From assembly GCF_011009555.1 (NCBI RefSeq), contig NZ_QXHD01000004.1, forward strand, positions 2,225,923-2,289,922: DNA of 64,000 nt. The letters are read 5' to 3'. The DNA comes from Adonisia turfae CCMR0081 (lineage in GTDB: Bacteria > Cyanobacteriota > Cyanobacteriia > Phormidesmidales > Phormidesmidaceae). Made by a program: the position numbers and the translations under genes. The notes beneath the pieces were generated by a model, which did no database searches, was not told where the DNA came from, and was given only the letters and a program-made list of their open reading frames with translations. Positions 18,835-27,926 of the stretch are shown piece after piece; position 1 is the first letter of the stretch, and each line of letters begins with the position of its first letter.

Positions 18835-18869
18835 TCAACTATATTCGATTATTCACCGAATATAGTTGA
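18835..18869 (+). promoter_or_regulatory. 13-base perfect inverted repeat overlapping a ribosome-binding site
   Basis: TCAACTATATTCG at 18835-18847 pairs perfectly with CGAATATAGTTGA at 18857-18869. The right arm runs into GAGG, the likely Shine-Dalgarno of the pentapeptide gene starting at 18880. It could be an operator, a translational on/off hairpin, or a weak terminator for thiO-thiG (no T-run follows). Confidence 0.6.
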
Positions 18870-18879
18870 GGTATTTACC

Positions 18880-20265
18880 ATGGGGCTTGTGCAGTTGATG
18901 CCACGCCTAGGGATTATTGTTCCTTTTGCTTTGCTTCTGGGTCTGAGTGCAACAAGTAGGGCACAGACCGAAGAACTCAGCTTAGACGAACTGTACAGGC
19001 TTTGCAGCAGTTTTCCTTTTAATTCCCGCTGTGAGGGGTTTGAAGCACCGATACCCCTGAATGATCGAGATGGCACCCAGGTGAACTGTGGTTTAGATTT
19101 ATCTCAGGTTGATGCTTCTGGTGATTGTCGACTATTGATTGAAGACAATATCCTCGTCGTGTATGCAGAAGAGGGTGATCCCATTGAACCTCTGGATAAC
19201 CAAAAAGGGAGTCGAGAGATTCGCATCCCCTTTGATCAGATTTTTTCCACAGCCTTACGTATTTGGGATAGAGAAATCGATGCCACTGCATTTTTCGTAG
19301 GTGGCCAACTCTATATTCAACGCAACGAGGCTGAATATGGTGGCTTTGAGCGCGACTATGTGCCAGGGGATAGCGATGAACGAGAAGGGCGTGGCAAAGA
19401 AGATTTTGCTGAAGTTGCCATTGGCTTTATTGAGTCTCCAGAGACCGATGGACACCGCAGCAATATTTTGCGTGTGACGTCGACCGAAGAGTTTGGTGCT
19501 TACTTGTTAGAGCAGCTAGGCCGTGGAGATATTGGCGCTATAACAACGACACTAACCACACCCAACATATCTGTTGAAGATGCACGGCAACAGCTAATGG
19601 AGACCAATGCCTGCATTCGTTGTGATCTTAGCGGGGTCGATTTGAGTGAATTAGATCTGGATAAGGCTAATTTGGAAGGGGCTGTGCTTGCTGGTGCGAA
19701 TCTATCAGGCGCTGATTTTTCAGAAGCCTATCTGGTGGGTGCCGATTTGAGTGGAGCCAACCTGACGGAAACAGACTTTAGTCGGGCAAAGCTAGGCTTA
19801 GCAAATTTATCAGCCGCCACCATGGATGCTGTTGATTTACATGCCGCCAGTTTGCCCTTAGCGAATTTACAGGATGCCAAGATGCCGAATGCTGAGCTGG
19901 GTGGTGCCCATTTGGCAGGGGCTAACCTGATCAACGTGGACCTGAGTAACGCCGATCTAACAGAATTCACCTCCACAGGATTTATTCCCTTTTTAGGACT
20001 TCAGCGATTTCGCCTCTATGCCAATTTACGAGGTGCTGATCTCACTAACAGTACCCTTTCCATGGCTGACTTTGATGATGCCGTTTTAGCTGATGCCCAA
20101 CTAGTGGGTGCAAACTTAACTGACGCAAATCTCAATGATGTTGCTCTGCGAGGTGCTGATCTGACGGGGGCTACTGTTGCTGAAGATATTCTCGCTGAGG
20201 CAAGACTGTGTGGTGCAACAATGCCCAGTGGAGACGTGTTTACTGAAGGATGTGAAGATGAGTAA
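18880..20265 (+). CDS. Secreted pentapeptide-repeat protein
   Basis: A Sec signal (LGIIVPFALLLGLSATSRAQ) is followed by about 210 residues without recognised domain, which include four cysteines. Two blocks of A(D/N)LXX pentapeptide repeats come next, about residues 250-365 and 385-440, forming a right-handed quadrilateral beta-helix. A non-repeat insertion (TSTGFIPFLGLQRFRLY) lies between the blocks. The end carries two further cysteines. Such proteins are common in cyanobacterial lumen and periplasm, mostly without known activity. It is separated from thiO-thiG by an inverted repeat near its start. Confidence 0.88.
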   Translation: MGLVQLMPRLGIIVPFALLLGLSATSRAQTEELSLDELYRLCSSFPFNSRCEGFEAPIPLNDRDGTQVNCGLDLSQVDASGDCRLLIEDNILVVYAEEGDPIEPLDNQKGSREIRIPFDQIFSTALRIWDREIDATAFFVGGQLYIQRNEAEYGGFERDYVPGDSDEREGRGKEDFAEVAIGFIESPETDGHRSNILRVTSTEEFGAYLLEQLGRGDIGAITTTLTTPNISVEDARQQLMETNACIRCDLSGVDLSELDLDKANLEGAVLAGANLSGADFSEAYLVGADLSGANLTETDFSRAKLGLANLSAATMDAVDLHAASLPLANLQDAKMPNAELGGAHLAGANLINVDLSNADLTEFTSTGFIPFLGLQRFRLYANLRGADLTNSTLSMADFDDAVLADAQLVGANLTDANLNDVALRGADLTGATVAEDILAEARLCGATMPSGDVFTEGCEDE

Positions 20266-20340
20266 TGTCAGTTTTAAGTGCTTGATTGTGCATTTTGCAT
20301 TACGGCGATCTTTTGTAAATGAAGACGATTACATGAGCGG

Positions 20341-22023
20341 TCACCCCTGAATTTGAAGTATACAATCTGCTGAAAGCAGCGTTTTACCTTGATCACTGAC
20401 TACGGTACAGGCAGGTGTGAGTTGCTGTAAGGCAGAGGGTTGTTGCTGTAGCTGTTCTATGGCTGATGATAGCTCTGCGTCAAACTGTCGTAGCCACTGG
20501 CGTGGCATATTATCGGCATTAAACGAGTTCTCATCGATCAGCCAAAAATCAATACCGTAGTCAGTAATAACTGAGTGGAGTTTGGATAGGTCTGGGCTAT
20601 ATTGGGCAGCCATCAAGTCTAAAATACGAGATCGAATTTGGCTGTAATAGCCTTGGTGGTAGGCCAAACTATGCCCTGGACTGACAAGCACTGAACGACC
20701 TGTAAAGGCTGGAATATTCTCAGCTTCCTTCGCTAAAGAAGCGATCCGAATATCGCGGGGCTGTTGTTGTAAATACCCATAGAGTGCGGTGCGATTCGAG
20801 TTCACATACACCACATTGAGAAAACTGTTGAGTAAACCCGGATAACCTACGGTAATTACAGTAAAGCCAATTACCAAGCTGAGAGCGACTCCCTGCCGCC
20901 ATAAATGAGACTGATGCAAACGTCGGAGAGCTGCGTCTAATAGCGTCACTAATACTATGGCGGCGGCTAGAGAGAAAATGATTTTAATGCTGTGGCGGCT
21001 GTAGCGGCTAGGTAAGTGCAGACGAAATAAGAGGGCGTGGGAGGCGAAAAACATGATGACTGAGGCAAGCCATAGCTGATGAAGGATGGCACCGTTGCGG
21101 GTGATTGTTTTTAGCAGGGGCAGCCGCAGTCGATAGAACAGGGGCAACAATAATGCAGCGCAAATGGTGACAGGAACAACGGGCGGTAGCAGACCGCTGC
21201 GGGCGGCAAATAACCAGTATCTCAGCGGGTTGTTATAGAAAAAGGCGTTACGACTACCGGGTTGAAACTCCGCCATGCCCCTGGCTTGTTCTAGGGTGAC
21301 CACAGGGCCATAGGGTGAGGTGCCCATGGCGTAGGGTAACAATACAAGACTAGCCACTGCCAGACCTACAGCCAAAAACTTCCAAGCATCTGGTTTTCGT
21401 GGCGGCCAGATCACCTGTAGCCCTAACAGCGTCAATGAGACAAACACAGTCTGGGGGTAAAACAATCCCTGGAGACCGAGCACTATGGCACAGGGGATAA
21501 GTTGTCGCCGCACTACATACAGTAAAAAGGCCAAAATCAACAAAATGTTGAAGGCTTTAGGGGTGGCGGAGGCTAGTTCATCCCACATCCACAGGGATTG
21601 ATTGAGAATAATCGTGCTGGTAAACGCGACTAGCGGCACAGGGATAATGGCCATGGCCAGGTAAAAGGCATAGGCTGTGCCGATGACACCCAAAACGGGA
21701 GGCAGTAGTTTACTCAATAAAAATGGATGCAGTCCTACTTTGGCACCCAGCCAATAGAGGGCCTTGTAACCACCGGGAGCGACTGATTGAAAATAGTCGG
21801 CGATAATATCGTCTGGGAATAGGCCAGGATCAACATAACGTAGCATCCAAAATAGGTGCTGCCGACCGTCGTCTGGAATGGTGTACGGCCCCGCAAACGC
21901 AACTCGCCAGAACAAAATGCCATAAATCGTGGCAATAATCAGGCTCGCTGCTAACCAGATACGCTGATTTTTGGGGGTGGAACGGAGGCCGTGTTGATTG
22001 ATCCAGGCCGCAATAGTCTTCAA
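20341..22023 (-). CDS. Polytopic membrane protein, glycosyltransferase-C-like
   Basis: The 560-residue protein has about ten hydrophobic helices and a C-terminal soluble domain (about residues 430-560, including YYSQIRSRILDLMAAQYSPD). The first extracytoplasmic loop carries an acidic pair (PDDGRQHLFWMLRYVDPGLFPDD), reminiscent of GT-C glycosyltransferases, but I cannot assign a donor or acceptor. The frame begins at TTG 22023; no ATG precedes the first helix in frame. It lies 50 bases downstream of the Rieske gene and could be its last co-transcribed gene, though a link is not evident. Confidence 0.7.
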   Translation of the reverse strand: MKTIAAWINQHGLRSTPKNQRIWLAASLIIATIYGILFWRVAFAGPYTIPDDGRQHLFWMLRYVDPGLFPDDIIADYFQSVAPGGYKALYWLGAKVGLHPFLLSKLLPPVLGVIGTAYAFYLAMAIIPVPLVAFTSTIILNQSLWMWDELASATPKAFNILLILAFLLYVVRRQLIPCAIVLGLQGLFYPQTVFVSLTLLGLQVIWPPRKPDAWKFLAVGLAVASLVLLPYAMGTSPYGPVVTLEQARGMAEFQPGSRNAFFYNNPLRYWLFAARSGLLPPVVPVTICAALLLPLFYRLRLPLLKTITRNGAILHQLWLASVIMFFASHALLFRLHLPSRYSRHSIKIIFSLAAAIVLVTLLDAALRRLHQSHLWRQGVALSLVIGFTVITVGYPGLLNSFLNVVYVNSNRTALYGYLQQQPRDIRIASLAKEAENIPAFTGRSVLVSPGHSLAYHQGYYSQIRSRILDLMAAQYSPDLSKLHSVITDYGIDFWLIDENSFNADNMPRQWLRQFDAELSSAIEQLQQQPSALQQLTPACTVVSDQGKTLLSADCILQIQG

Positions 22024-22073
22024 GGCATCACCAGAAAATCGATCAGGCCTATCTTACTAGTGTTGCGCCAAGC

Positions 22074-22550
22074 TTAGGTGGCTTTCACCAGGACCAAATC
22101 ACCATCGATAATCGCCTCATAGGAGGCTAAGGGGTCGGTGGCAGGACCGGTGGCCACGCTGCCGTCAGTGTTGAACTTTGAGCCATGGCAGGGGCAGGCA
22201 AAAGCGTCATCTTTCCACTCGACGCTACAGCCCTGGTGAGTGCACATGGAGTTAAGGGCGATCAGACTATCGGCATTCGCTGGGTCACGAATAACAATTA
22301 CGGGACCAGCAATAAAGCTTTTCTTGCCTAAATAGCCATTGGCATCTAAATCGGCCACTTTACCGAGGGCGGCAAACCCATCTTCTCTAGGCGTTTCATC
22401 AATGGCTGCCGGTGCCTTTGTGGTGGCATCAGGTGCATCGGCGGTTTCTGTAGAGGTAGTTTCTGTGGGATTGCAGGCTGCGATCGCAATCGGCAAAGAT
22501 GTAGCCAACAGCCCCAACCCAAACAGGTTGCCAAACTCACGACGTTTCAT
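22074..22550 (-). CDS. Rieske 2Fe-2S lipoprotein with Tat-type signal
   Basis: The 158 residues start MKRREFGNLFGLGLLATSLP, a twin-arginine motif, and run into lipobox IAIAAC, so a folded, membrane-anchored extracytoplasmic protein is expected. A Thr/Ala/Pro-rich linker leads to a Rieske domain with both cluster-binding loops, MCTHQGCSVEW and CPCHGSKF. It lacks the transmembrane anchor of PetC, so it is not the cytochrome b6f subunit. GAGAGAGGA provides a good ribosome site. It follows the long ccsA gene by 70 bases and is probably part of the same leftward redox operon. Confidence 0.9.
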   Translation of the reverse strand: MKRREFGNLFGLGLLATSLPIAIAACNPTETTSTETADAPDATTKAPAAIDETPREDGFAALGKVADLDANGYLGKKSFIAGPVIVIRDPANADSLIALNSMCTHQGCSVEWKDDAFACPCHGSKFNTDGSVATGPATDPLASYEAIIDGDLVLVKAT

Positions 22551-22620
22551 ATAAAGTCCTCTCTCTTTTGGTTTTTAAAGCCTGACCCTGCACCTATGGA
22601 TACCTTTGCAATACCGTTGG

Positions 22621-24303
22621 TTAGGTACGGGTCTCGGCTGTCTGCATGCCACTCAGCCAACCTTGATGACGAATGGCAGTAATTAGCACAAACAGTAAAT
22701 CTAAACCGACGACTCCAGCAATCATCAGCTCGGAACCGCCGGTACCAAAACCATAGCTGTGTAGCCCAGTCCCCAAAACAAAGTTGACGCCATACCAAGC
22801 CATCAGCACGGCATTAAAGGCCACCACGCTGGCCACGCTAATGCCAAAATTGCCAATCCAACCGACTAAACGACCGTGAAGGGGTATCAGGTAGCAAAGC
22901 AATGCAATCAGCGCCCAGGTTTCCTTAGGGTCCCAGCCCCAGAAACGCCCCCAGGAGAAGTGGGCCCAAATGCCGCCAAGGATAATGCCAGCGGTCAGCA
23001 GTAGCACCCCCACTTGCAACACCCGATAGTTGAGCTGAGACAACAATTTAATGCGTGACTTGGCATTGGGGGTAAACAGATAGCTGCCCAGGGCTACGTG
23101 CCCTAACCCTAAGGCCAGGGCAAAGCTGGCATAGCTGAGGGCGATAGTGGGCACATGAATACTCAGCCAGAAGTTATCCCGCAGTACCGGTACCAATGGT
23201 GAAATGCTGGGGTCCAGCACAGCGGGTAGGCTATCGGCCAAAATTAAACACACCACAGACAGGGGAGCGGCAGCCAGCAAATAGTATTTAGAGCGATGCA
23301 AAAGCTCGAACATGAGAGCGATGGCTGCAATCCCAAAGCCCACCCATACCACTGATTCATACATATTGGTCACAGGAGGACGACCAGCAATTTGCATCCG
23401 AAGCCAAAAGCCGAAGTTTTGCACAGCGACACCGGCCACAAAGGTACCAATGGCCGTCCAGTACAGATTAAAAGGCTGTACCCACAGAGCCACAAGCATT
23501 AAGACAAAAGCGATGCCGTAGAGCTGCCAGGCCTTGGCAAAGGGATGGAAGTGGTTGAAAAATACCTCCCGTCGCATCACACCATCTGGGGGATAAACGT
23601 CAGGGCTAAGGGCGGCCAGTCCAGCTTTGAGAGACTGGGCCATGGGAGCAAGCATGGGCAGATGATCGGTGCCCGACAAAATTGTCTGCTTGATAATGGC
23701 GAAGTTGGCTAGCAGCGGAGCCACAGATTCTGCATCGTAAAGAGTTTGAGCCTCGTTGATGCCCACCCATTTGCCTTTGATATCATTAGGGTGAGGGACG
23801 ATTGCGATCGCATCATCGTTCACCATGCTCAGCATTAGTTGCAACCGGTCCTCGATGGTCAGGGCTTCCCGTTCGTCGCGAGTCAAATCCTCTTCATCAA
23901 TCTGCTTACGATGGGCCGCTCTAACCACATCTCCCAACGGTTGGTTGCGCATCAGCGTCTCAAAAGAGAAATGCTTCTGCTCCACATCCAGCCCCGCTAG
24001 CTCCTTTAAGGGACGATAGCTGACCAACACAAACGGCTCTTCGTTCCAGTTGCGATTGTTAAGCCAAAGAGACATAAAAGTTTCCATGGCACTTTCCTGA
24101 ACGCCATCGTGTTTATAGGTCGTTGCCCCATGAATCTTAGCAACGGTCTCCTGCGCAACGGTATCCAGTGGCTTTTTGCGTCCACCCTGCTGCACAGTCA
24201 TGGTTTGTAGGCTATCCAGGGCGGACGGCTGAAACTGACTAATGGGCAGAACAATCAGCAATAGCCCAAGGCATAAACCAATCGCAAATTTAAGAAGTTT
24301 CAT
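22621..24303 (-). CDS. ccsA: System II cytochrome c biogenesis protein CcsA (long form)
   Basis: CcsA with ResB/Ccs1 delivers heme across the membrane and attaches it to apocytochromes c. The C-terminal half has the haem-handling tryptophan-rich WWD segment (WGRFWGWDPKETWALI) and histidines in LSIHVPTIALSYASF and LIPLHGRLVGW. Unlike the roughly 330-residue photosynthetic CcsA, this 560-residue protein has a large N-terminal extracytoplasmic domain (residues 25-265, TMTVQQGGRKKPLDT onward), as in CcsBA-type proteins of other phyla. It lies 90 bases downstream of the ResB gene, which suggests a second, dedicated assembly system. Confidence 0.92.
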   Translation of the reverse strand: MKLLKFAIGLCLGLLLIVLPISQFQPSALDSLQTMTVQQGGRKKPLDTVAQETVAKIHGATTYKHDGVQESAMETFMSLWLNNRNWNEEPFVLVSYRPLKELAGLDVEQKHFSFETLMRNQPLGDVVRAAHRKQIDEEDLTRDEREALTIEDRLQLMLSMVNDDAIAIVPHPNDIKGKWVGINEAQTLYDAESVAPLLANFAIIKQTILSGTDHLPMLAPMAQSLKAGLAALSPDVYPPDGVMRREVFFNHFHPFAKAWQLYGIAFVLMLVALWVQPFNLYWTAIGTFVAGVAVQNFGFWLRMQIAGRPPVTNMYESVVWVGFGIAAIALMFELLHRSKYYLLAAAPLSVVCLILADSLPAVLDPSISPLVPVLRDNFWLSIHVPTIALSYASFALALGLGHVALGSYLFTPNAKSRIKLLSQLNYRVLQVGVLLLTAGIILGGIWAHFSWGRFWGWDPKETWALIALLCYLIPLHGRLVGWIGNFGISVASVVAFNAVLMAWYGVNFVLGTGLHSYGFGTGGSELMIAGVVGLDLLFVLITAIRHQGWLSGMQTAETRT

Positions 24304-24393
24304 GGGATGTGACTTATGAATGCGGATACTCGAATCACAGGGACTTAAGTCCCTATTTTGATACAGATAGGATGATGCAGATAACTATTTCCT

Positions 24394-26205
24394 CTATGTA
24401 GCGGTTTTGCCTGCACCATTAGAGAAAACGTTAAAAATGGGAATCTGTTTGGTACCAACATCTTGGTTATCTTCAGCAGCCCCTAAGATGTCACCCACAA
24501 ATTTCAGCTTTTTAGCCACAGCTCGACCGTAGAACATGATGGCTACGCCCAGGGTCACCATGAGTGAACCCAGCCAAGTCAGGCCTGTCACCCACCAGGG
24601 TTCACGCTTAACCTGCAACGTAGACTGGGCTAAATCACCCGGATTCCACGATGCCTGAGCAACTTTCCACCCCTTAAACCACGTAGGATGATTCATCCAC
24701 ACTCGACGTTCTGTCAATTCACCGGTTTGTGGCTCCATCAGGGTAACCAGACTTGTCCACATGGCCACAGACTCGCTCCCCTCATTGCGCTCCACGATAA
24801 AGTCATTGAGTTTAAGGGCAAAGGGTAGCTGCATCAGCTTGGGGCTGAAGGCTACGTACAAGTCGCCTGCCTGGGTTGTAATCGTGGTTGGCTCACCCCA
24901 TGGCACCCAAGCTGTCTGGCCATTTGCAGTTGCAACCTGCAAAGCGGGTTCCCCACCTTCGGAACCTTCTGGTAAAGGCACAATATCTCGCTCAATTCGT
25001 GCCTGTGGCACATAATCTTCAAGGGTGATTTCAAAATCTGCCCAGCCGGGTGTCACTGCTTCGCCTAAACCAAGAGGACCAGATTTAAAGCCTTTAGATG
25101 ACTTGGCCGCATAATGCAGTTCACCTTTTTTATCTACAACGACTTTAAAGAAGGCATCCGGTTGCGCATTAGCTGAAATTTCGTAGTTGATATCCACAGC
25201 CAAAGGGGTGTCTCCGGACAACTGTGCACGAATGGGTTCGAACGCTGGGTTGCCAAAGATAAACCAACGCTCAGTTGCATCACCCATCGATAGCTCCAAT
25301 TGCACAGCTGGATTTCGCAGCTGCTGCGTTACAGTTTCTGGCTTGCCATCACCATCAAGGCGAAAATCAGGCCAAAAATCTTTGATGGCGAGTTCAACAT
25401 CCCTCAGCATGATGGTTTGATTCACACTAGATTTCACATCTACTGTTTGAGTCATGTCTGGGAGATTAAGAGTCAATGTGCCCCAGACAGCATTACTGCC
25501 TGGAGAAGGCATGGTTAACGCTTGCTGCAGCTCCTGACCAGAGTGCACCTGGATGATTTGTAATTCAGCAGGCCCGATATCCATGCGATCATAGGACGCC
25601 GGAGCAACTGCTAGCCAACGCTCCAGGGTTTGACCCATGCGATCGCTACTGAGAGACAGTCTTACAGCTGGATTGTCAATGGTTGCGCCATCTGTAAAGT
25701 GAGCCGTCTTAATGGCGTGATTGGTATAGCCCAGTAGAGATAAATCTCCTAGGTGACTGGGAACAACACTGCCATTGTCCTTAATGAATAAGGATGCCTG
25801 CTGTGTCTCTTGACCAAGGGCGGCAACTTCCAACAGGTCACCCTCCACCCGCAAGGTACTAACAGGACCACCGTCTGTACGTGCCAACAGCATGCCTTCA
25901 ACACTTAAATGAATAACCGCCGCTGACCCAGCGATAATCACCACCAAACCCCAGTGAGCAATGGCAAAGCCAACTTTACGAGCCCCCTTCCAGGGATAAC
26001 GGAGTAATGTGGAAAGACTTAGATTCATGGCTAGGAGAAATATTAGACCCCCAAACCATGGACTCTTATAAATCTCTTGCTGAACAACAGCTGACCCTAC
26101 CTCTGACTCATAAAATGTTGCACCGATAAGAACAGAGCCAATAATCACCAACAAGGGAACAGCTAGTCTAATCGAACCTATAAATTGAACCACGGCAGAG
26201 GTCAT
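24394..26205 (-). CDS. ResB/Ccs1-family cytochrome c biogenesis protein
   Basis: The 603-residue protein has membrane helices near residues 12-30, 47-65 and 80-100 (SIRLAVPLLVIIGSVLIGAT; GFAIAHWGLVVIIAGSAAV). A large extracytoplasmic domain of about 440 residues follows, then a final helix near 550-570 (WWVTGLTWLGSLMVTLGVAIMF). This is the Ccs1/ResB layout, and His85 of IAHWG is at a heme-binding position. It pairs with the CcsA gene directly downstream. The 5' end faces the divergent globin/multiheme cytochrome operon, whose products need covalent heme attachment. It is longer than the usual cyanobacterial Ccs1. Confidence 0.88.
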   Translation of the reverse strand: MTSAVVQFIGSIRLAVPLLVIIGSVLIGATFYESEVGSAVVQQEIYKSPWFGGLIFLLAMNLSLSTLLRYPWKGARKVGFAIAHWGLVVIIAGSAAVIHLSVEGMLLARTDGGPVSTLRVEGDLLEVAALGQETQQASLFIKDNGSVVPSHLGDLSLLGYTNHAIKTAHFTDGATIDNPAVRLSLSSDRMGQTLERWLAVAPASYDRMDIGPAELQIIQVHSGQELQQALTMPSPGSNAVWGTLTLNLPDMTQTVDVKSSVNQTIMLRDVELAIKDFWPDFRLDGDGKPETVTQQLRNPAVQLELSMGDATERWFIFGNPAFEPIRAQLSGDTPLAVDINYEISANAQPDAFFKVVVDKKGELHYAAKSSKGFKSGPLGLGEAVTPGWADFEITLEDYVPQARIERDIVPLPEGSEGGEPALQVATANGQTAWVPWGEPTTITTQAGDLYVAFSPKLMQLPFALKLNDFIVERNEGSESVAMWTSLVTLMEPQTGELTERRVWMNHPTWFKGWKVAQASWNPGDLAQSTLQVKREPWWVTGLTWLGSLMVTLGVAIMFYGRAVAKKLKFVGDILGAAEDNQDVGTKQIPIFNVFSNGAGKTAT

Positions 26206-26915
26206 AAGCGAGGAATTACCAGATTACTCACATTGCTGGGTTGTCGATAAAACAACAACATTTGACAATCTTCACCGTGATTTGATGTCTTGTTTGTATA
26301 CATAGGCACAGAAAATCTCTGTTTCTTATCATCGCGACCGATATTATTCAAAAAACGAATCGATCTATGTCGATAAACGCAAATGAACACTTATTTTCGT
26401 AATTATTTAGAACTCAAAAAACATATGTGAGTGGAGATGAATAGAAGTGTGAAAGCTTCTTAAATAAAGAGTTTTGGCAGTTTTAGTTTAAATGAAAAAA
26501 TGTTGTCTTCCAAAATTATTTTCCAAAAGCAAGATGGATTCAATTTTTGCAAATATCAGATGCGTTAAAGGGATTTAGCTGTCATTTTGGTATCTGAAGC
26601 CACAAAAAAATAGTTGTGATCGCAATACGGTGATAGTCAAATACGCAGATACCGATCCATAGACATAAAGCTTTGTTACTGCCGAAGCTGGTCTCAGGCA
26701 TTTGGTTTTATGACGCTGTATTTGTCTTTGATTGCCTTGGGTGCTCTGAAAAGGCATCTGTGGAATCGAGCCCCACAATCATCACTTAGCTTGTTTCAGT
26801 GCATTTAGTTGATTTGTTGGAATGCTTTGTGCTTTCCGAGCATCTGTGCATGGCATTTTTTGGTTCCTTGAAACAATGCTTGTGACGAAAACTTGTTGAA
26901 GTGAGACTAACAGGA
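26206..26915. other. Divergent intergenic control region of the redox locus
   Basis: About 700 bases, AT-rich, separate the leftward ResB gene from the rightward globin gene and must hold both promoters. I found no convincing coding sequence. No FNR-type TTGATN4ATCAA or canonical NtcA GTAN8TAC site stood out by eye. The size leaves room for a small RNA or complex regulation. Confidence 0.5.
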
Positions 26916-27905
26916 ATGTCCTTAAACGTTGAGTTGTTAGAGCAGAGTTTCGAACTTGTGAAGCCCAAAGCCGATGAGTTTGTAGGTAGCTTCTATAACA
27001 ACCTTTTTACAGACTATCCAGCAGCTCAGCCATTGTTTGAGCATTCAGATATGGCTAAGCAGCAACAGATGCTTAAAGGTGCTCTGGTGATGGTTATTGA
27101 AAATCTCAGGAAGCCGGAGGTTCTGAGTAATGCGCTTAAGGGCTTGGGTGCTCGTCATGTCAAGTATGGTGCTTTGCCAGAGCACTATCCGCTGGTGGGC
27201 AACAGTTTGTTGAAAACCCTTGAACAATATGCCGGTGACGCGTGGACATCGGATCTCAAAGAAGCTTGGGCCGGTGCGTATGGAGCGATTACTGAGCTAA
27301 TGCTTGAAGGAGCTGATTATACACAGGAAGAAGTGGCATTAGAAAGTGCGCCTGCCGAAGAGGGTGGTCTCAATGTAGAGCTGCTCGAACAAAGCTTTGC
27401 GTTGGTTGCTCCTAAGGCCGATGACTTAGTATCGACATTTTACGAGCATCTGTTTACCGATTATCCAGATGCTCGCCCCTTATTTGAGCACACGGATATG
27501 GCCAAGCAGAAGCAAATGCTTAAGGGTGGTCTGGTGATGGTGGTTGAAAACCTACGTAAGCCAGATGTTTTGAGCAAAGCCTTAAAGGGCTTAGGGGCAC
27601 GTCATGTTAAGTATGGTGCTCTGCCTGCTCACTATCCTTTGGTGGGGAATAGTTTGCTGAAGACTCTGGAGCAATATGCAGGTGATGCCTGGACATCTGA
27701 TGTCAAGGATGCTTGGGTTGGTGCATACGGTGCCATCACTGAGCTGATGCTTGAAGGAGCTGACTACGATCAGCAGGATATTCAGTTGGAATCTGTAGCA
27801 GCTGTGCCAACTGAGGTGCCAGAAGGTATTGGTGCGGGAACAACGGCGGGCATTATCGGCGGCGGTGCGGCGGCCCTCGTCATTCTACTGATGGTGTTGC
27901 TTTAA
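26916..27905 (+). CDS. Tandem two-domain globin with C-terminal membrane anchor
   Basis: There are two Vitreoscilla-hemoglobin-like globin domains (residues 2-140 and 151-285). They are so alike that the duplication must be recent or homogenised. Heme-pocket residues are retained in both: B10 Tyr27/Tyr176, CD1 Phe41/Phe190, E7 Gln51/Gln200 and proximal F8 His81/His230 (GLGARHVKYGALP). A Pro/Glu linker leads to a hydrophobic end (residues 309-329) that ends the chain. A tail-anchored, cytoplasm-facing heme protein is therefore expected. It should bind O2 or NO. The start is ATG 26916; GTG 26901 would add five residues. It is first in the cytochrome operon, 21 bases before the next gene. Confidence 0.9.
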   Translation: MSLNVELLEQSFELVKPKADEFVGSFYNNLFTDYPAAQPLFEHSDMAKQQQMLKGALVMVIENLRKPEVLSNALKGLGARHVKYGALPEHYPLVGNSLLKTLEQYAGDAWTSDLKEAWAGAYGAITELMLEGADYTQEEVALESAPAEEGGLNVELLEQSFALVAPKADDLVSTFYEHLFTDYPDARPLFEHTDMAKQKQMLKGGLVMVVENLRKPDVLSKALKGLGARHVKYGALPAHYPLVGNSLLKTLEQYAGDAWTSDVKDAWVGAYGAITELMLEGADYDQQDIQLESVAAVPTEVPEGIGAGTTAGIIGGGAAALVILLMVLL

Positions 27906-27926
27906 TGGTGGTTGCTTAGGGATTTG

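Noticed and set aside
22074..22550. PetC of the cytochrome b6f complex
   Set aside because: It has a Tat signal plus lipobox and a long Thr/Ala linker instead of the PetC membrane anchor, and no petA is adjacent.
26202..26390. Leftward 62-codon frame before the ResB gene
   Set aside because: No ribosome site, atypical composition and overlap with the ResB start; it looks like chance in an AT-rich control region.
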